Part shown: positions 1 through 8,471 of the stretch, piece after piece
Layout: each line of letters begins with the position of its first letter
How positions within the stretch are numbered: position 1 is the stretch's first letter
Assembly: GCA_004296775.1 (NCBI GenBank)
Contig: RHGE01000052.1
Location: forward strand, 490 to 41,913
DNA length: 41,424 bases
Direction of reading: 5' to 3'
Source: Marinilabiliaceae bacterium JC017
GTDB taxonomy: Bacteria; Bacteroidota; Bacteroidia; Bacteroidales; Marinilabiliaceae
Notes under the pieces: generated by a model
What the model saw: the letters and a program-made list of their open reading frames with translations, nothing else
Database searches by the model: none
What the model was told of the DNA's origin: nothing
Translations under genes and position numbers: made by a program

Positions 1-29
1 GCACATAAACTTCACGCTTTGGTCTATAA

Positions 30-138
30 ACATGTCATCCTTCCAGGATGCGGGTGTTAACGTCTTTTGTAAGTGTTTTGAGATTACAACGATCAATAGA
101 TTATTAAACTTCTACAATGCAAAAAAGTTAGCTAGTTG
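30..138 (+). repeat. Dispersed repeat, copy 1 (inverted partner at 21839-21951)
   Basis: This stretch aligns, on the opposite strand, with 21839-21951. Both contain a hairpin word followed by GCGGGTGT, then a block with GAGATT, AACGATCAATAG, TATTAAA, CTACAATGC and AGTTAGCT in the same order. The copy here opens with the perfect hairpin CATCCTTCCAGGATG at 36-50 (6-bp stem, 3-nt loop), whereas the partner has a different hairpin at the same place. No coding potential is visible. Confidence 0.75.
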
Positions 139-153
139 TAAATCAGTCTAAAG

Positions 154-354
154 TTATATAACAAGCTTGCTAAGTGTCTCATTTCCTGAGATTAGTACTT
201 TTGTCTTGGATGCGACTTGTTCAAGGTGTATTAGTTTGTTTTTAAGGCATTCAAGAGTATATTTTTCCAGGTAGTGAGAATCATCTCTATCTTTTCTGAT
301 TTGAAGGTAACGGTAGGATCGGGTTGTACAGTCGTCAATATGGACAACGGCCAT
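154..354 (-). CDS. Small ORF of unknown function, 66 aa
   Basis: Open frame from ATG at 352-354 to TAA at 154-156 encoding a charged, soluble 66-residue peptide rich in Lys, Asp and Leu, with no signal peptide, membrane segment or recognisable motif. The C-terminal half is predicted-helix-like (leucines at regular spacing between charged residues). It lies exactly between two repeat words (ending near 153 and starting near 359) that are contiguous in other copies of the same repeat (about 4951-4994 and 7312-7352). It could be a real small gene inserted in the repeat or a chance frame in AT-rich DNA. I do not recognise it. Confidence 0.3.
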   Translation of the reverse strand: MAVVHIDDCTTRSYRYLQIRKDRDDSHYLEKYTLECLKNKLIHLEQVASKTKVLISGNETLSKLVI

Positions 355-358
355 CTCT

Positions 359-478
359 GACTATTATCTAAAATCTAACGATCTATTTTATACAAACAGG
401 CTTTCAACCTTCCTTATTCCCATGATGGTTACACAGGGTTAAAACCCTGTGCTTTTTCCGGCACCCCTTTGGGGTTTG
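359..478 (-). repeat. Composite repeat copy A1 (minus orientation)
   Basis: Contains, in order on the + strand, a TCTATTATCTAAAATC-type word (361-389), a CTTTCAACCTTCC block, the palindrome CACAGGGTTAAAACCCTGTG (432-451) and the mini-hairpin ACCCCTTTGGGGT (463-475). The same order occurs in reverse complement at 21700-21820, where the last hairpin is ACTCCGAAGGAGT instead. Other copies are near 18201, 21335 and 22328. Confidence 0.75.
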
Positions 479-504
479 TTATATAACTGCTAATTAATCA
501 CTGC

Positions 505-555
505 TCGTTGTTAACTGTTCACTGTTCACTGTCAACTGTCAACTGTTCACTGTCT
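505..555. repeat. Degenerate CTGTTCA / CTGTCAA short-period tract
   Basis: Imperfect tandem repetition of a roughly 7-nt word (TGTTCAC, TGTCAAC). It overlaps the 3' end of the gene ending at 519, whose last residues are translated from this tract. It is one of several short-period word tracts found between genes in this window. Confidence 0.7.
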
Positions 556-1790
556 TCCATCTCACCATATTCAGGCGAAATAAATGCCTCCAGTTTTTCG
601 TGAATGAGAATGGTTTTATTATTCTTACCGATGTGTTTTTTCATATCAAACAGTTGATTTATTCCGGCTTCCTTAAATAGGTTTTTTAGTTTAGACGATT
701 TTGTCATGTCGCCTTTGGCGAAGGGGCTCAGACGATCTATCTGCCAATAGGAGATGTCTTCGCGGGCCAGTCCGGCCAGTTCTTTTAGTTTATTGCTTTC
801 TGGTGTTAAATCTTGGGTAATAAATAGAAATGTGCGCAGTACAACCATGCTGTTGATGATGTCCACCACAAAATACCCAAGTTTTCTTTCCATTAAATAG
901 TAGGCAAACAATATCTCTCCTGAATCGCAGAAATGGATTTCAGGCTTATTGATTTGGTAGATTATTTGTTGCAAGATATGGATATAATGCAGGCAATCGA
1001 TGCGCTGTAACAGACGATTGATGGCGTGAGCCTGAATGTAGATAGGTAAACGTTTTTTGGAGCCTTGGTAGGCAGGGCGAAATGGTTCACTGGGAACATA
1101 AAGCCAGAAGACGCCATCGTTCACCCTTGAGAAGGCAAGCCGATAAACAGGCCGGTTGTGACTGTTAATTGTAATGGTTTTAACCATTGGTTTTTTTACG
1201 TGCACCACTACCTGGTAACCTCCACAGCCTCTGTCATAGGAGAGATTGGTGGTGTAGGTATTTTCAAACAAAAACCATTTATGATTGGGAAAACTCATGC
1301 CTTGGCTTAATATCTGTAGGCAGGCGTCATATGCTCTGAATATGTTGTTATCCTTTTCAAACAAGGAGGAATAGGGTTCAAATGCTTCTTTAAATTTTTC
1401 TGCTTCCGGAAATAAATCCTTTTTCAGGAAAAGGATGTAGTTATAAAGCGTCCTGCCAGCTGTCATTACATCTTCCTGTATCACCATTTCCTGGTTAGGT
1501 CCAAAAGGTACCTTTGAGTTTTTTATCCATTGTTTTATGTGGGAATGAAGGTTTTTCAAAATGACAGGATGGACTTTGTGCCCAACTTGAGTTTTGGGTG
1601 GTAGTATCTGCGAGCGCATGGTAAAGATGAAAAACTTTTCTTGAGGTGGTAGACTATCATATACTTTTTCACATCCGCAAAGTGAAGCTAAATATCTTAT
1701 CCGTTTGAGGAAGTTTTGCATCTGACGATTCTTTTCCTGTTTTTTTTGAATACCGTTATAGGGTTTGCGTTTCTTTTTTTGTCTCGCCAT
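519..1790 (-). CDS. Hypothetical protein, 423 aa
   Basis: Long intact frame starting at ATG 1788-1790, with a strongly basic Lys/Arg-rich N-terminus (residues 1-30) and no signal peptide or membrane span, so probably cytoplasmic. The middle holds aromatic-rich stretches around VFWLYVPSEPFRP and a conserved-looking segment QAHAINRLLQRID near residues 255-267; the remainder alternates hydrophobic and charged residues like a folded enzyme or nucleic-acid-binding protein. I do not recognise the family. The last dozen residues (EDSEQLTVDSEQ) are encoded by the CTGTTCA/CTGTCAA repeat tract, so the native C-terminus may have been extended by repeat acquisition. It is a single-gene unit with repeat DNA on both sides. 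Confidence 0.75.
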   Translation of the reverse strand: MARQKKKRKPYNGIQKKQEKNRQMQNFLKRIRYLASLCGCEKVYDSLPPQEKFFIFTMRSQILPPKTQVGHKVHPVILKNLHSHIKQWIKNSKVPFGPNQEMVIQEDVMTAGRTLYNYILFLKKDLFPEAEKFKEAFEPYSSLFEKDNNIFRAYDACLQILSQGMSFPNHKWFLFENTYTTNLSYDRGCGGYQVVVHVKKPMVKTITINSHNRPVYRLAFSRVNDGVFWLYVPSEPFRPAYQGSKKRLPIYIQAHAINRLLQRIDCLHYIHILQQIIYQINKPEIHFCDSGEILFAYYLMERKLGYFVVDIINSMVVLRTFLFITQDLTPESNKLKELAGLAREDISYWQIDRLSPFAKGDMTKSSKLKNLFKEAGINQLFDMKKHIGKNNKTILIHEKLEAFISPEYGEMEDSEQLTVDSEQ

Positions 1791-2617
1791 AGGTGGTTTT
1801 TTAAAGGGTTAAAGTTGTTAGTAAGACTCAATAGATTGGATTTTAGGTGTCTTATCTGTAATATTCGTGTTGGCAGAATATTATAATCCCGGTCATGCAA
1901 AAAACTGGATACTTATAGCTTCGTACTTTTATGGCTTGTCCAGGTTTGGTTGTTTGTGTGAGTCTGTTGGATTTGCTTTTAATGGATATTTCAATAGACA
2001 TTTAGGTATCGGTTGAGTGTCTGTTTTTTCATCAATAAAAGGACACCTTAAAATAGAACATAATGATCAAATAAAAAAGGAAATGTGTCGTAAGATAGTT
2101 GATTGTATAACATATTGAATCGCTTTGAGTCTTGTGATACTTTTTTATTTTATAGTGTTTTGGGTTTGTGAAACGGTGAAAATGGTCTGGAATAACCAGT
2201 GATCTATTCTTGGATTGATCATGGTACCCGGCAAGCCTGCAAAAATATCCCCGGAGATTACATGGGATAATGTTTTAATCTTTTGCATTCTTTGGCGAGA
2301 TAACCATATGCCTTTAGCGTGGAATAATCAACGAGTTGTTATTGAGTAATTATCCAGTCAATTCTCATGTTATTAGTTAGGTAATAGACCTCAGGATGAT
2401 TTACATCCGGCTCATTTGTAGAACTGTAATAAGTTTGGTCATTAAATAAACAAAGGTTGTTTTTCAGATGATTACAAAAGTTTTACGAATTATTGTGATG
2501 AGTATTCTCGGATGGTTTTTTCTTCTATTCTGACAAGCTGGTGTGTTGAGCAGGAGGATAAGAAGGCTTAACAACAAATTTTCCCATTCAGTTGCAGTGC
2601 TAATGATTTAGAGTGTT
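1791..2617. other. Non-coding gap with a dispersed-repeat fragment
   Basis: About 830 bp without a credible gene. At 1851-1898 there is a fragment (CTTATCTGTAATATTCGTG, then GGCAGAATATTA and CCCGGTCATGC) related to blocks at 32108-32167 and 33088-33148. The rest is AT-rich with no clear tandem structure, terminator or RNA gene that I can see. Confidence 0.5.
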
Positions 2618-2834
2618 ATGTTTTTCCAGAAGTCTCCTGAAAAAAGCCTCTGAGAGGGATGTTGCCTTAAGTTGATTGTTCTTCGAGGTTGTCAATGGTA
2701 AGTACAGGTTGTTTCAAATTATTTCAATGTATCTCCATTTATCTCTAAGTGTTTCAATTTTTTTCTACCTGTCTTCAAGTAATTCCATCCAATTTGAACA
2801 ACATGTTGGTGAAAGTTGCTTTCTAAGCGCCTAA
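2618..2834 (-). repeat. Long dispersed repeat, left copy (inverted partner at 40987-41196)
   Basis: Read on the minus strand this aligns end to end with 40987-41196. Both start with TTAGGYGCTTAG and AGCAACTTT, share a 25-nt identical block containing ACATGTTGTTCAAATTGG, continue with a purine-rich tract of imperfect GAAATA/GGAAAC words, and end with TTGTCAA, GCAACATCC or GTAACATCC, TTTTTTCAGG and a final ACTTCTG block. It is about 215 bp, with no ORF. Its conserved ends and degenerate middle suggest a mobile or structured repeat. Confidence 0.75.
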
Positions 2835-2861
2835 TTCTTTAATGACCTATCTTCTACCCAT

Positions 2862-2899
2862 ATAAAAAACCAGCCCGGAACAACATGGTTTCGGGCTGG
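2862..2899 (-). terminator. Rho-independent terminator of the S41/barrel operon
   Basis: On the minus strand an 8-bp stem CCAGCCCG / CGGGCTGG (2870-2877 and 2892-2899) is followed by a run of six T. It lies about 30 nt past the stop codon of the S41 peptidase gene, as expected for the end of that operon. Confidence 0.85.
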
Positions 2900-2928
2900 C
2901 AAGGTTAAGGTCAAATAAAAACAGGATA

Positions 2929-3945
2929 TTATCGATTCATGATCTCCATGATAGCGCGCTCAATGATTTCATCTGTGTTTGGATGATTAGTATTGAGGTG
3001 AGCTTCAACGTCCGGCATTACACCATCGTCCAGGTGGCGTTCTTTTGCATCGATGTATTCACTCACCGAAAGGGAATAGATCCATCCATTGGCCAGTTGT
3101 CCGTCGGATGTGGAGCCACTGCCGCCTCCTGATTTGGCTCCTACTGTAAATACTTGTGGCAGCGGATCTGTCATGTATAATAGTGTTGTGGTTGCTGAAA
3201 AGACACCTCTGTCTGTCAGGATGGCTATGGGTTTCAAGTAAGTGACCCCGTTTGTTGGTCGTAAGGATACCTCACTCTTGGAAAAGGCGTTTTCACCTGG
3301 TCCGGTTTTAAACAACTCGTAGCCGGTATATACTTTTTCCTCTGTGAAATGAGAGGCCAGCATGCCGGCATATTCAGGATCGCCACCGCCGTTACCACGT
3401 ACGTCAATAATCAGTCCGCGGGTATCTTTTAAATCGGTTAACATACCGTTAATGCCTTCATCGGTGATTTCGGATTGAAAGTCACGGTATACAACCAGTC
3501 CGATGTTTGGCGGCAGGATGCTATAAGCCATGCTGTCCCCTACGTTCTGGTAATTCTGCCCCAGGTATTGTTTTTTCACTACTTTCCGATTCAGATCAAT
3601 GGGATATCCCTTTTGAAGATCAAAATTGTAATAGTACTTGCCGGCATTGGTTACCAGCCAGGTGTGGCCGTCTCTTAATAGTAAAGTCATTCTGCCCAAT
3701 ACATTCGATAGGGAATCTTTTGAGATGGAATTGTTGATATAACCGGCATATTCACTGTATACCTCGTTCCAATTGACTCCCTTAGCTTCCAGCATGCCGT
3801 ATTTCTCGTGAAGGATGGTCCAGTATTCGTTGAAGATACTTACATTATCGGTACCAGGTTGGTCTTCCATGTCCAGCTTTTCGCAGGAAGTAATGGTAAT
3901 GAATAGTGCAAGCAGGGGGAGGAGGGTATAGTATTTTTTGATCAT
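2929..3945 (-). CDS. S41 family peptidase (tricorn/CTP-type), lipoprotein
   Basis: 338 aa. An N-terminal hydrophobic segment ends in the lipobox ITSC (Cys21), so the protein is probably anchored in the outer membrane or periplasm. A short N-terminal helical part contains RDGHTWL (91-97), the usual S41 entry motif. The core domain follows with GLIIDVRGNGGGD (177-189) and the nucleophile region TDRGVFSATT, where Ser250 is the likely catalytic serine; GAKSGGGSG follows. No clear PDZ domain fits between the two parts, so it resembles the PDZ-less S41 lipoproteins of Bacteroidota rather than canonical CtpA. It sits 5 nt downstream of the barrel-like gene, so the two are probably co-transcribed. 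The substrate is unknown; periplasmic peptide cleavage is the family role. Confidence 0.88.
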   Translation of the reverse strand: MIKKYYTLLPLLALFITITSCEKLDMEDQPGTDNVSIFNEYWTILHEKYGMLEAKGVNWNEVYSEYAGYINNSISKDSLSNVLGRMTLLLRDGHTWLVTNAGKYYYNFDLQKGYPIDLNRKVVKKQYLGQNYQNVGDSMAYSILPPNIGLVVYRDFQSEITDEGINGMLTDLKDTRGLIIDVRGNGGGDPEYAGMLASHFTEEKVYTGYELFKTGPGENAFSKSEVSLRPTNGVTYLKPIAILTDRGVFSATTTLLYMTDPLPQVFTVGAKSGGGSGSTSDGQLANGWIYSLSVSEYIDAKERHLDDGVMPDVEAHLNTNHPNTDEIIERAIMEIMNR

Positions 3946-3950
3946 GGTGT

Positions 3951-4799
3951 TTATTTTTTCCGGTTGAACATGAAGTTATAGGTGAGGGATAGGTTATGGG
4001 TACCTGAAGTTACGCGGTAGTCGGTCACTTCGGCATATGAGTAATAGTCCCACGAGTAGCCCACATCCCAAAAATGTCGTTTACCGCTTTTAGGTAGGAA
4101 GCGCAGTTTCAGTCCGGTTTTAATGCGTCGGTAATTGCCAATGGTCATTAATTCATGGTACATGAAAGGATCATCTGCATCATTTGCGGCACCCTGGTAG
4201 TCATATTTTCCTTTCTCCAGGAATGACTGAGGAGTGGTAAAAGAAAACGACTTGGTGTCTTTGCCAAGGGCCAGTAATCCCAGTCCCAAGGAGAATTCTC
4301 CCTGAACAGTACGTCCCAACAGGCTGAAGTTTTTTTGTACAGCCGTTTTGAGCATTAATGTATTCAGGAAATTATAAGTAGATTGATCGTTCTGTAACCG
4401 GTCATTGTTCAGAAGGTTGAAATTGGAGTTGATGCCGGCACCCAGTAGCCAGTTTACATTTTCCTCTTTCAATCGTCGCAGGTAGTCGATATCAAATTTG
4501 ATGGCAGTGGATTTTACCTCCACATATTCCGACAGGGACGATTTCATGTTTACATTATTCATTCCTGCGGTGACGAGCCATAGTGATCGCTTCGTTTCTT
4601 TTCCCCAGCCAAGCTCAAAGGTGCTACCGGTGCCATTTAATTGATGTTGGGCAGCTTTCAGGTTCTGATAGTTTTGAATTGCCATGCCACCGGTGATTTT
4701 GATGTGGCCGGGCAGAATGCTGGTATTGGTTTCCTGGGCAAACGACATCAATGTGCCGGAAATGGTCATTACCCCAATTAAAATATTTCGTATTCTCAT
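3951..4799 (-). CDS. Predicted outer-membrane beta-barrel / secreted protein
   Basis: 282 aa with an N-terminal signal peptide ending at SFAQ (about residue 22). The mature part is dominated by alternating hydrophobic/polar segments with Tyr, Trp and Phe (for example LKLRFLPKS and HFWDVGYSWDYYSY), and it ends in NLSLTYNFMF plus a basic tail, the pattern of a small outer-membrane barrel. I do not recognise a specific family. It is first in a two-gene operon with the S41 lipoprotein gene only 5 nt downstream, which suggests that the two products act together at the envelope. The start at 4797-4799 is supported by the signal peptide. Confidence 0.7.
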   Translation of the reverse strand: MRIRNILIGVMTISGTLMSFAQETNTSILPGHIKITGGMAIQNYQNLKAAQHQLNGTGSTFELGWGKETKRSLWLVTAGMNNVNMKSSLSEYVEVKSTAIKFDIDYLRRLKEENVNWLLGAGINSNFNLLNNDRLQNDQSTYNFLNTLMLKTAVQKNFSLLGRTVQGEFSLGLGLLALGKDTKSFSFTTPQSFLEKGKYDYQGAANDADDPFMYHELMTIGNYRRIKTGLKLRFLPKSGKRHFWDVGYSWDYYSYAEVTDYRVTSGTHNLSLTYNFMFNRKK

Positions 4800-5584
4800 G
4801 TTGTTTCTCTTAATGATGCATGCTTATACTACTATACACTTTAAAAAGAATTAGAAATTAATAGTTCGATAGATTTTTGTAATTCTCTAAAGTGCAGTTT
4901 GTGATAGTTTTATACTCAGTACTTTTATGGTTCAGTAAATGAACAGGATGTATATCAGTCTAAACCCTATTGTCTAAATTTTAACGATCTATTGAGAAAT
5001 AAGTCATGCTTAAAATGTTTTATTAATTCTGTTGGCATCAGGGAAATCAACTGAGGTTTCCTATGCCGTATTTGCAGATCTTCCGTGTTCGAATTATCAT
5101 CGAAAAACATTGGCCAGGTGTTTTCAGTCATAAGCCGAACAGTTGCCCTTTACATTTAATCTCCGCAAGCACCATATCAGACAAAGCAAAACAAGGATGC
5201 ACTTACTTTCATTTCGTTTTTTATTTACCGTGGTATAAAAAATAATTCGTTCGTCTCATATGATTTCGGTTGGTTTCTAGGAAGTAAAAGGAGGTGAGAA
5301 CCGATAATGAATGTTTTTAATTTATTTCGGTTTAATTTTTTTTGAAAGGTTGAAGTAGATCGAATGGGGATTATTCCTATATGTTTTCTGGTGAAATAGT
5401 AATCGTGGTATAAGGTTTTAGCGCATTGCATATTTAATCCTTTTATTTCTAATATGAATGTCCTAAATTTTAGTTTATCCTGATGTCGCGGTAATAAAAA
5501 TACGTTGTAAGTGATAATCAGAAAGATCATTTGACTTGACACTATAGTCATTCATCACCATACTGGTATTAAAAATCTAATGTC
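4800..5584. other. Non-coding gap with a repeat word
   Basis: About 785 bp between divergent genes. It holds a copy of the dispersed word ATCAGTCTAAA plus CTATTGTCTAAATTTTAACG (about 4955-4994), which also occurs at 359-389, 7312-7352, 21792-21820 and 37542-37569. Short open frames here have no coding character. Promoters for both flanking genes must lie here, but I could not find a convincing TAnnTTTG box. Confidence 0.5.
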
Positions 5585-7204
5585 ATGGATAAAGATAAAA
5601 TATGTAGATTTTCAGATTTGAAAGACCGGCAGCCTATTCATGTTCAGGTTGAAGGTATTGATCTGGTAGTGATTCGGTATGCCGATAATGTTTCTGTTCT
5701 CTATGGACGATGTCTTCATCGTGGTGCCTTGTTAGCAGATGGTACGGTTAAAGGGAATGATCTTGTATGTTCGCTACATAGCTGGGATTACCGGATTGAT
5801 TCAGGTGTGTCAGCATATAATAACAAAGAGGTTTTGTATAAGTTTAATTCTTTTATTGAGGATGATGAGGTATTGGTTGATTTGGATGAAGTACGTAGTT
5901 ATGCCCTGAATCACCCGCAACCATTTAATAAACGGAATTACCAGGGAATGTACGCTGATACACATCCGGAAACTACTGAACCCTACACTGGTTTTATTCA
6001 GGATCTGGCACGTGGTGGTTTGAGTGGTATTGGTCTTCATGGTTCAATTGCTTCGATGGGGGTTGATCGTAACCTGTTACCCAAATGGGAAGACATTCAG
6101 ATTCTACCGGCTCAGTTGCATAAGAAGCCATTGCTTGATGATGTAACCGTGGATACAACCACTGTGATTGGTCCCCGTGCCCGTAAGCCATTGGTGCTTG
6201 ATATTCCAATTTTTGTTTCAGATATGAGCTTTGGGGCATTATCGCGCGAAGCCAAAATTGCTCTTGCTATGGGAGCTGAGATGGCAGGTACAGGAATATG
6301 CTCCGGTGAAGGGGGAATGTTGCCGGAAGAACAGGCTCATAATAACCGGTATTTTTACGAGTTGGCCTCGGCACAATTTGGGTTTAAGTGGGATTTGCTC
6401 AGTAAAGTGCAGGCATTTCATTTTAAAGGTGGTCAGGGTGCTAAAACTGGTATAGGCGGGCATCTTCCCGGCAATAAAGTAACCGATGAAATAGCTAAGG
6501 TGAGAGGCCTTAAACCTGGTGAGGATGCCATCAGTCCGGCTACCTTCATCGGATTGGAGTCGCCCCGTGACTTTGGCGCTGAAGCTGACCAGGTAAGGGA
6601 CATTACCGGTGGTATCCCGGTGGGTTTTAAAATTGCAGCCAGTCATATTGAGAAAGATATCGATTTTGCACTGGCAGCCGGGGCTGATTATATCATACTG
6701 GATGGTCGGGGAGGAGGTACCGGTGCTGCTCCTGCCATACTGAGGGATAACATCAATGTACCTACTATTCCTGCTCTGGCAAGAGCACGGCGACACTTGG
6801 ACAGGCACAATGTGACTGATGTGACACTGATTATTACCGGAGGCTTGCGAGTACCGGCTGATTTTGCAAAAGCCATGATGTTGGGTGCTGATGCCATTGC
6901 TGTCTCTAATGCCGCCTTGCAGGCAATTGGTTGTTTAGGAATGCGTGCCTGTAAAACCAATAGGTGTCCGGTGGGTGTGGCCACTCAAGATCAGCGCTTT
7001 CGTGATCGACTGGTGATTGAGACCTCGGCATGGCAGCTCTGTAATTTTTTTCAAGCCAGTGTGGAATTAATGAAAGTGATTGCGCGTGCGTGTGGATACC
7101 AGAAGCTCAGTGATTTCAATCTAAATGACCTGACAACCTTTAATCGTGACATGCATCATTTAACCGGTATTGCCTATGGAGGGGTGGTTCCGGATCGATT
7201 ATAA
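5585..7204 (+). CDS. Rieske [2Fe-2S] / FMN-binding glutamate synthase-like fusion protein
   Basis: 539 aa, apparently cytoplasmic. The N-terminal domain (about 5-100) is a Rieske fold with Cys43-x-His45 and Cys62-x2-His65 ligands (CLHRG and CSLHSWDY). After a linker, residues 150-500 match the FMN/[3Fe-4S] synthase domain of glutamate synthase: DMSFGALS, the GGQGAKTGIGGHLPG loop, DGRGGGTGAAP, and the Cys450/Cys456/Cys461 cluster in CLGMRACKTNRCPVG. There is no glutaminase domain. In family terms it could reduce an imino intermediate using electrons entering through the Rieske centre, but the true substrate is unknown. It is monocistronic, with no amidotransferase partner nearby. Related synthase-like proteins often carry ferredoxin-type domains instead of the Rieske domain. 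Confidence 0.9.
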   Translation: MDKDKICRFSDLKDRQPIHVQVEGIDLVVIRYADNVSVLYGRCLHRGALLADGTVKGNDLVCSLHSWDYRIDSGVSAYNNKEVLYKFNSFIEDDEVLVDLDEVRSYALNHPQPFNKRNYQGMYADTHPETTEPYTGFIQDLARGGLSGIGLHGSIASMGVDRNLLPKWEDIQILPAQLHKKPLLDDVTVDTTTVIGPRARKPLVLDIPIFVSDMSFGALSREAKIALAMGAEMAGTGICSGEGGMLPEEQAHNNRYFYELASAQFGFKWDLLSKVQAFHFKGGQGAKTGIGGHLPGNKVTDEIAKVRGLKPGEDAISPATFIGLESPRDFGAEADQVRDITGGIPVGFKIAASHIEKDIDFALAAGADYIILDGRGGGTGAAPAILRDNINVPTIPALARARRHLDRHNVTDVTLIITGGLRVPADFAKAMMLGADAIAVSNAALQAIGCLGMRACKTNRCPVGVATQDQRFRDRLVIETSAWQLCNFFQASVELMKVIARACGYQKLSDFNLNDLTTFNRDMHHLTGIAYGGVVPDRL

Positions 7205-7559
7205 GCAGTACTGTAGCAAAAAAGGAAGAGTCCGTGTGATATGAGTGCAATAGAGATTGTAGAATTGTTTAGGACAATACTACTGATGGCTCGGCAAAGG
7301 AGTGGGATAAAAATTAGTCTAAGGTCTATTGTATTATATCTAACGATCTGTTGTTAGAGGATGAAAAATAATAAAAAGTGCCAAACCTATTGACACCAGT
7401 GGTATGTGGGTTAATTTGCAATAGAAGATTCTTGTGAGTTGTGTTTATAAATAGCGTATACAATCTAGTTATACAGGAGCATGTTACGATGCAGGTATTA
7501 GTGTTTGTTTTTTTAATATTCCTTGTGATGATTGGCTCCTGATTTTAAAATTTAATCAG
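7205..7559. other. Non-coding gap with a repeat word
   Basis: About 355 bp. A copy of the dispersed word (TTAGTCTAAGGTCTATTG followed by TATCTAACGATCTGTTG) occupies about 7313-7352. Nothing else is identified. Confidence 0.5.
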
Positions 7560-8369
7560 ATGAAGATAAGAGAGTTTAATGAAGTCGATGGGGCCATTCA
7601 TCAGGTGGCACAAATGATGTCACTTTCGGCTCGGAATCTTATCCCGCCTAAAGCAGATAGTAGTCATATCAATTTGAAGTGGGATGATAATGCGAAGGTT
7701 TTGTTAGGCAGGACATTTACGATTAATGGAGGTCCTCCGGTGCATATGCTTTTTAATCCAATATCATTTGAAGTATCCTTTGCTACAGGAACAGATAAGT
7801 TGCTTTCATCGTTGAAAATGAATGGAAAGAGTTTTAGAGATTATGTGGCATGGTGGGAATCTGAATTACTGGAAATGGGGATTAAAAAAGAGTTCTCAAA
7901 AGTTCTGCCTGATAATTTTGCTCCTACTAAAACAATCAAAAAACCAGCTGCTTCTTTAATTGATGCATGGATGTGCCTGAGATCACAAGCGAATGATGTT
8001 TTTGGGGCTTTGAATGATATCTCCGGACATGAATGCGAGATACGTATCTGGCCACATCATTTTGATACTGGTGTATACTACGTAATAAAGCTAGAGAGTG
8101 GAGAAGCTTCTCATGCCATAGGTGCCGGACTGGCCATTGCCGATAAAATATCCGCGCAGCCTTATTATTATATGTATGGTTGGCGGAGCGAAGGTGAAAT
8201 TGATTTTTCCCATGCTCCTCAGCTTTCTCATGGCAGATGGATCACTGAAGACTGGAAGGGAGCGATTTATCCTGTGTTTGAATCAGGCCAGATGGCCGAT
8301 AAGGAGGCGATTATTACTTTTTTCGAAACAGCTTATTCTTATCTGAGTCAGCATATTTTAGTGGATTAG
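7560..8369 (+). CDS. Conserved-looking protein of unknown function, 269 aa
   Basis: Soluble protein without signal peptide. The most distinctive part is IRIWPHHFDTGVYY (about 161-174), followed by an acidic, glycine-rich region, YYYMYGWRSEG and HGRWITEDWKGAIYPV. A His-His-Phe-Asp motif followed later by a Trp-Thr-x-x-Trp-x-Gly-Ala motif is reminiscent of DUF5996-type proteins, but I am not sure of the match and assign no function. The ATG start at 7560 is preceded by an AT-rich leader, as is usual in this phylum. It is followed by a terminator at 8385, so it is a single-gene unit, convergent with the DUF5916 gene. Confidence 0.75.
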   Translation: MKIREFNEVDGAIHQVAQMMSLSARNLIPPKADSSHINLKWDDNAKVLLGRTFTINGGPPVHMLFNPISFEVSFATGTDKLLSSLKMNGKSFRDYVAWWESELLEMGIKKEFSKVLPDNFAPTKTIKKPAASLIDAWMCLRSQANDVFGALNDISGHECEIRIWPHHFDTGVYYVIKLESGEASHAIGAGLAIADKISAQPYYYMYGWRSEGEIDFSHAPQLSHGRWITEDWKGAIYPVFESGQMADKEAIITFFETAYSYLSQHILVD

Positions 8370-8384
8370 ATACCTGATAATAGC

Positions 8385-8419
8385 AAGAAGCTAGCGAGTA
8401 TTGCTTCTTTTTTTTATTT
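8385..8419 (+). terminator. Rho-independent terminator
   Basis: Stem AAGAAGC (8385-8391) pairs with GCTTCTT (8403-8409) and runs into a long T tract, 15 nt past the stop of the 269-aa gene. Confidence 0.75.
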
Positions 8420-8471
8420 TTTTGCCGACAGTTTGTTTTGAGCATATTTTTGTCATGGAATGATAGGTTGG

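Noticed and set aside
1697-1900. 67-codon minus-strand ORF overlapping the start of the 423-aa gene
   Set aside because: It begins in a dispersed-repeat fragment and overlaps a better-supported gene in another frame.
5225-5551. 108-codon minus-strand ORF upstream of the Rieske gene
   Set aside because: AT-rich frame without motif, signal peptide or good start context; overlaps the expected promoter region.
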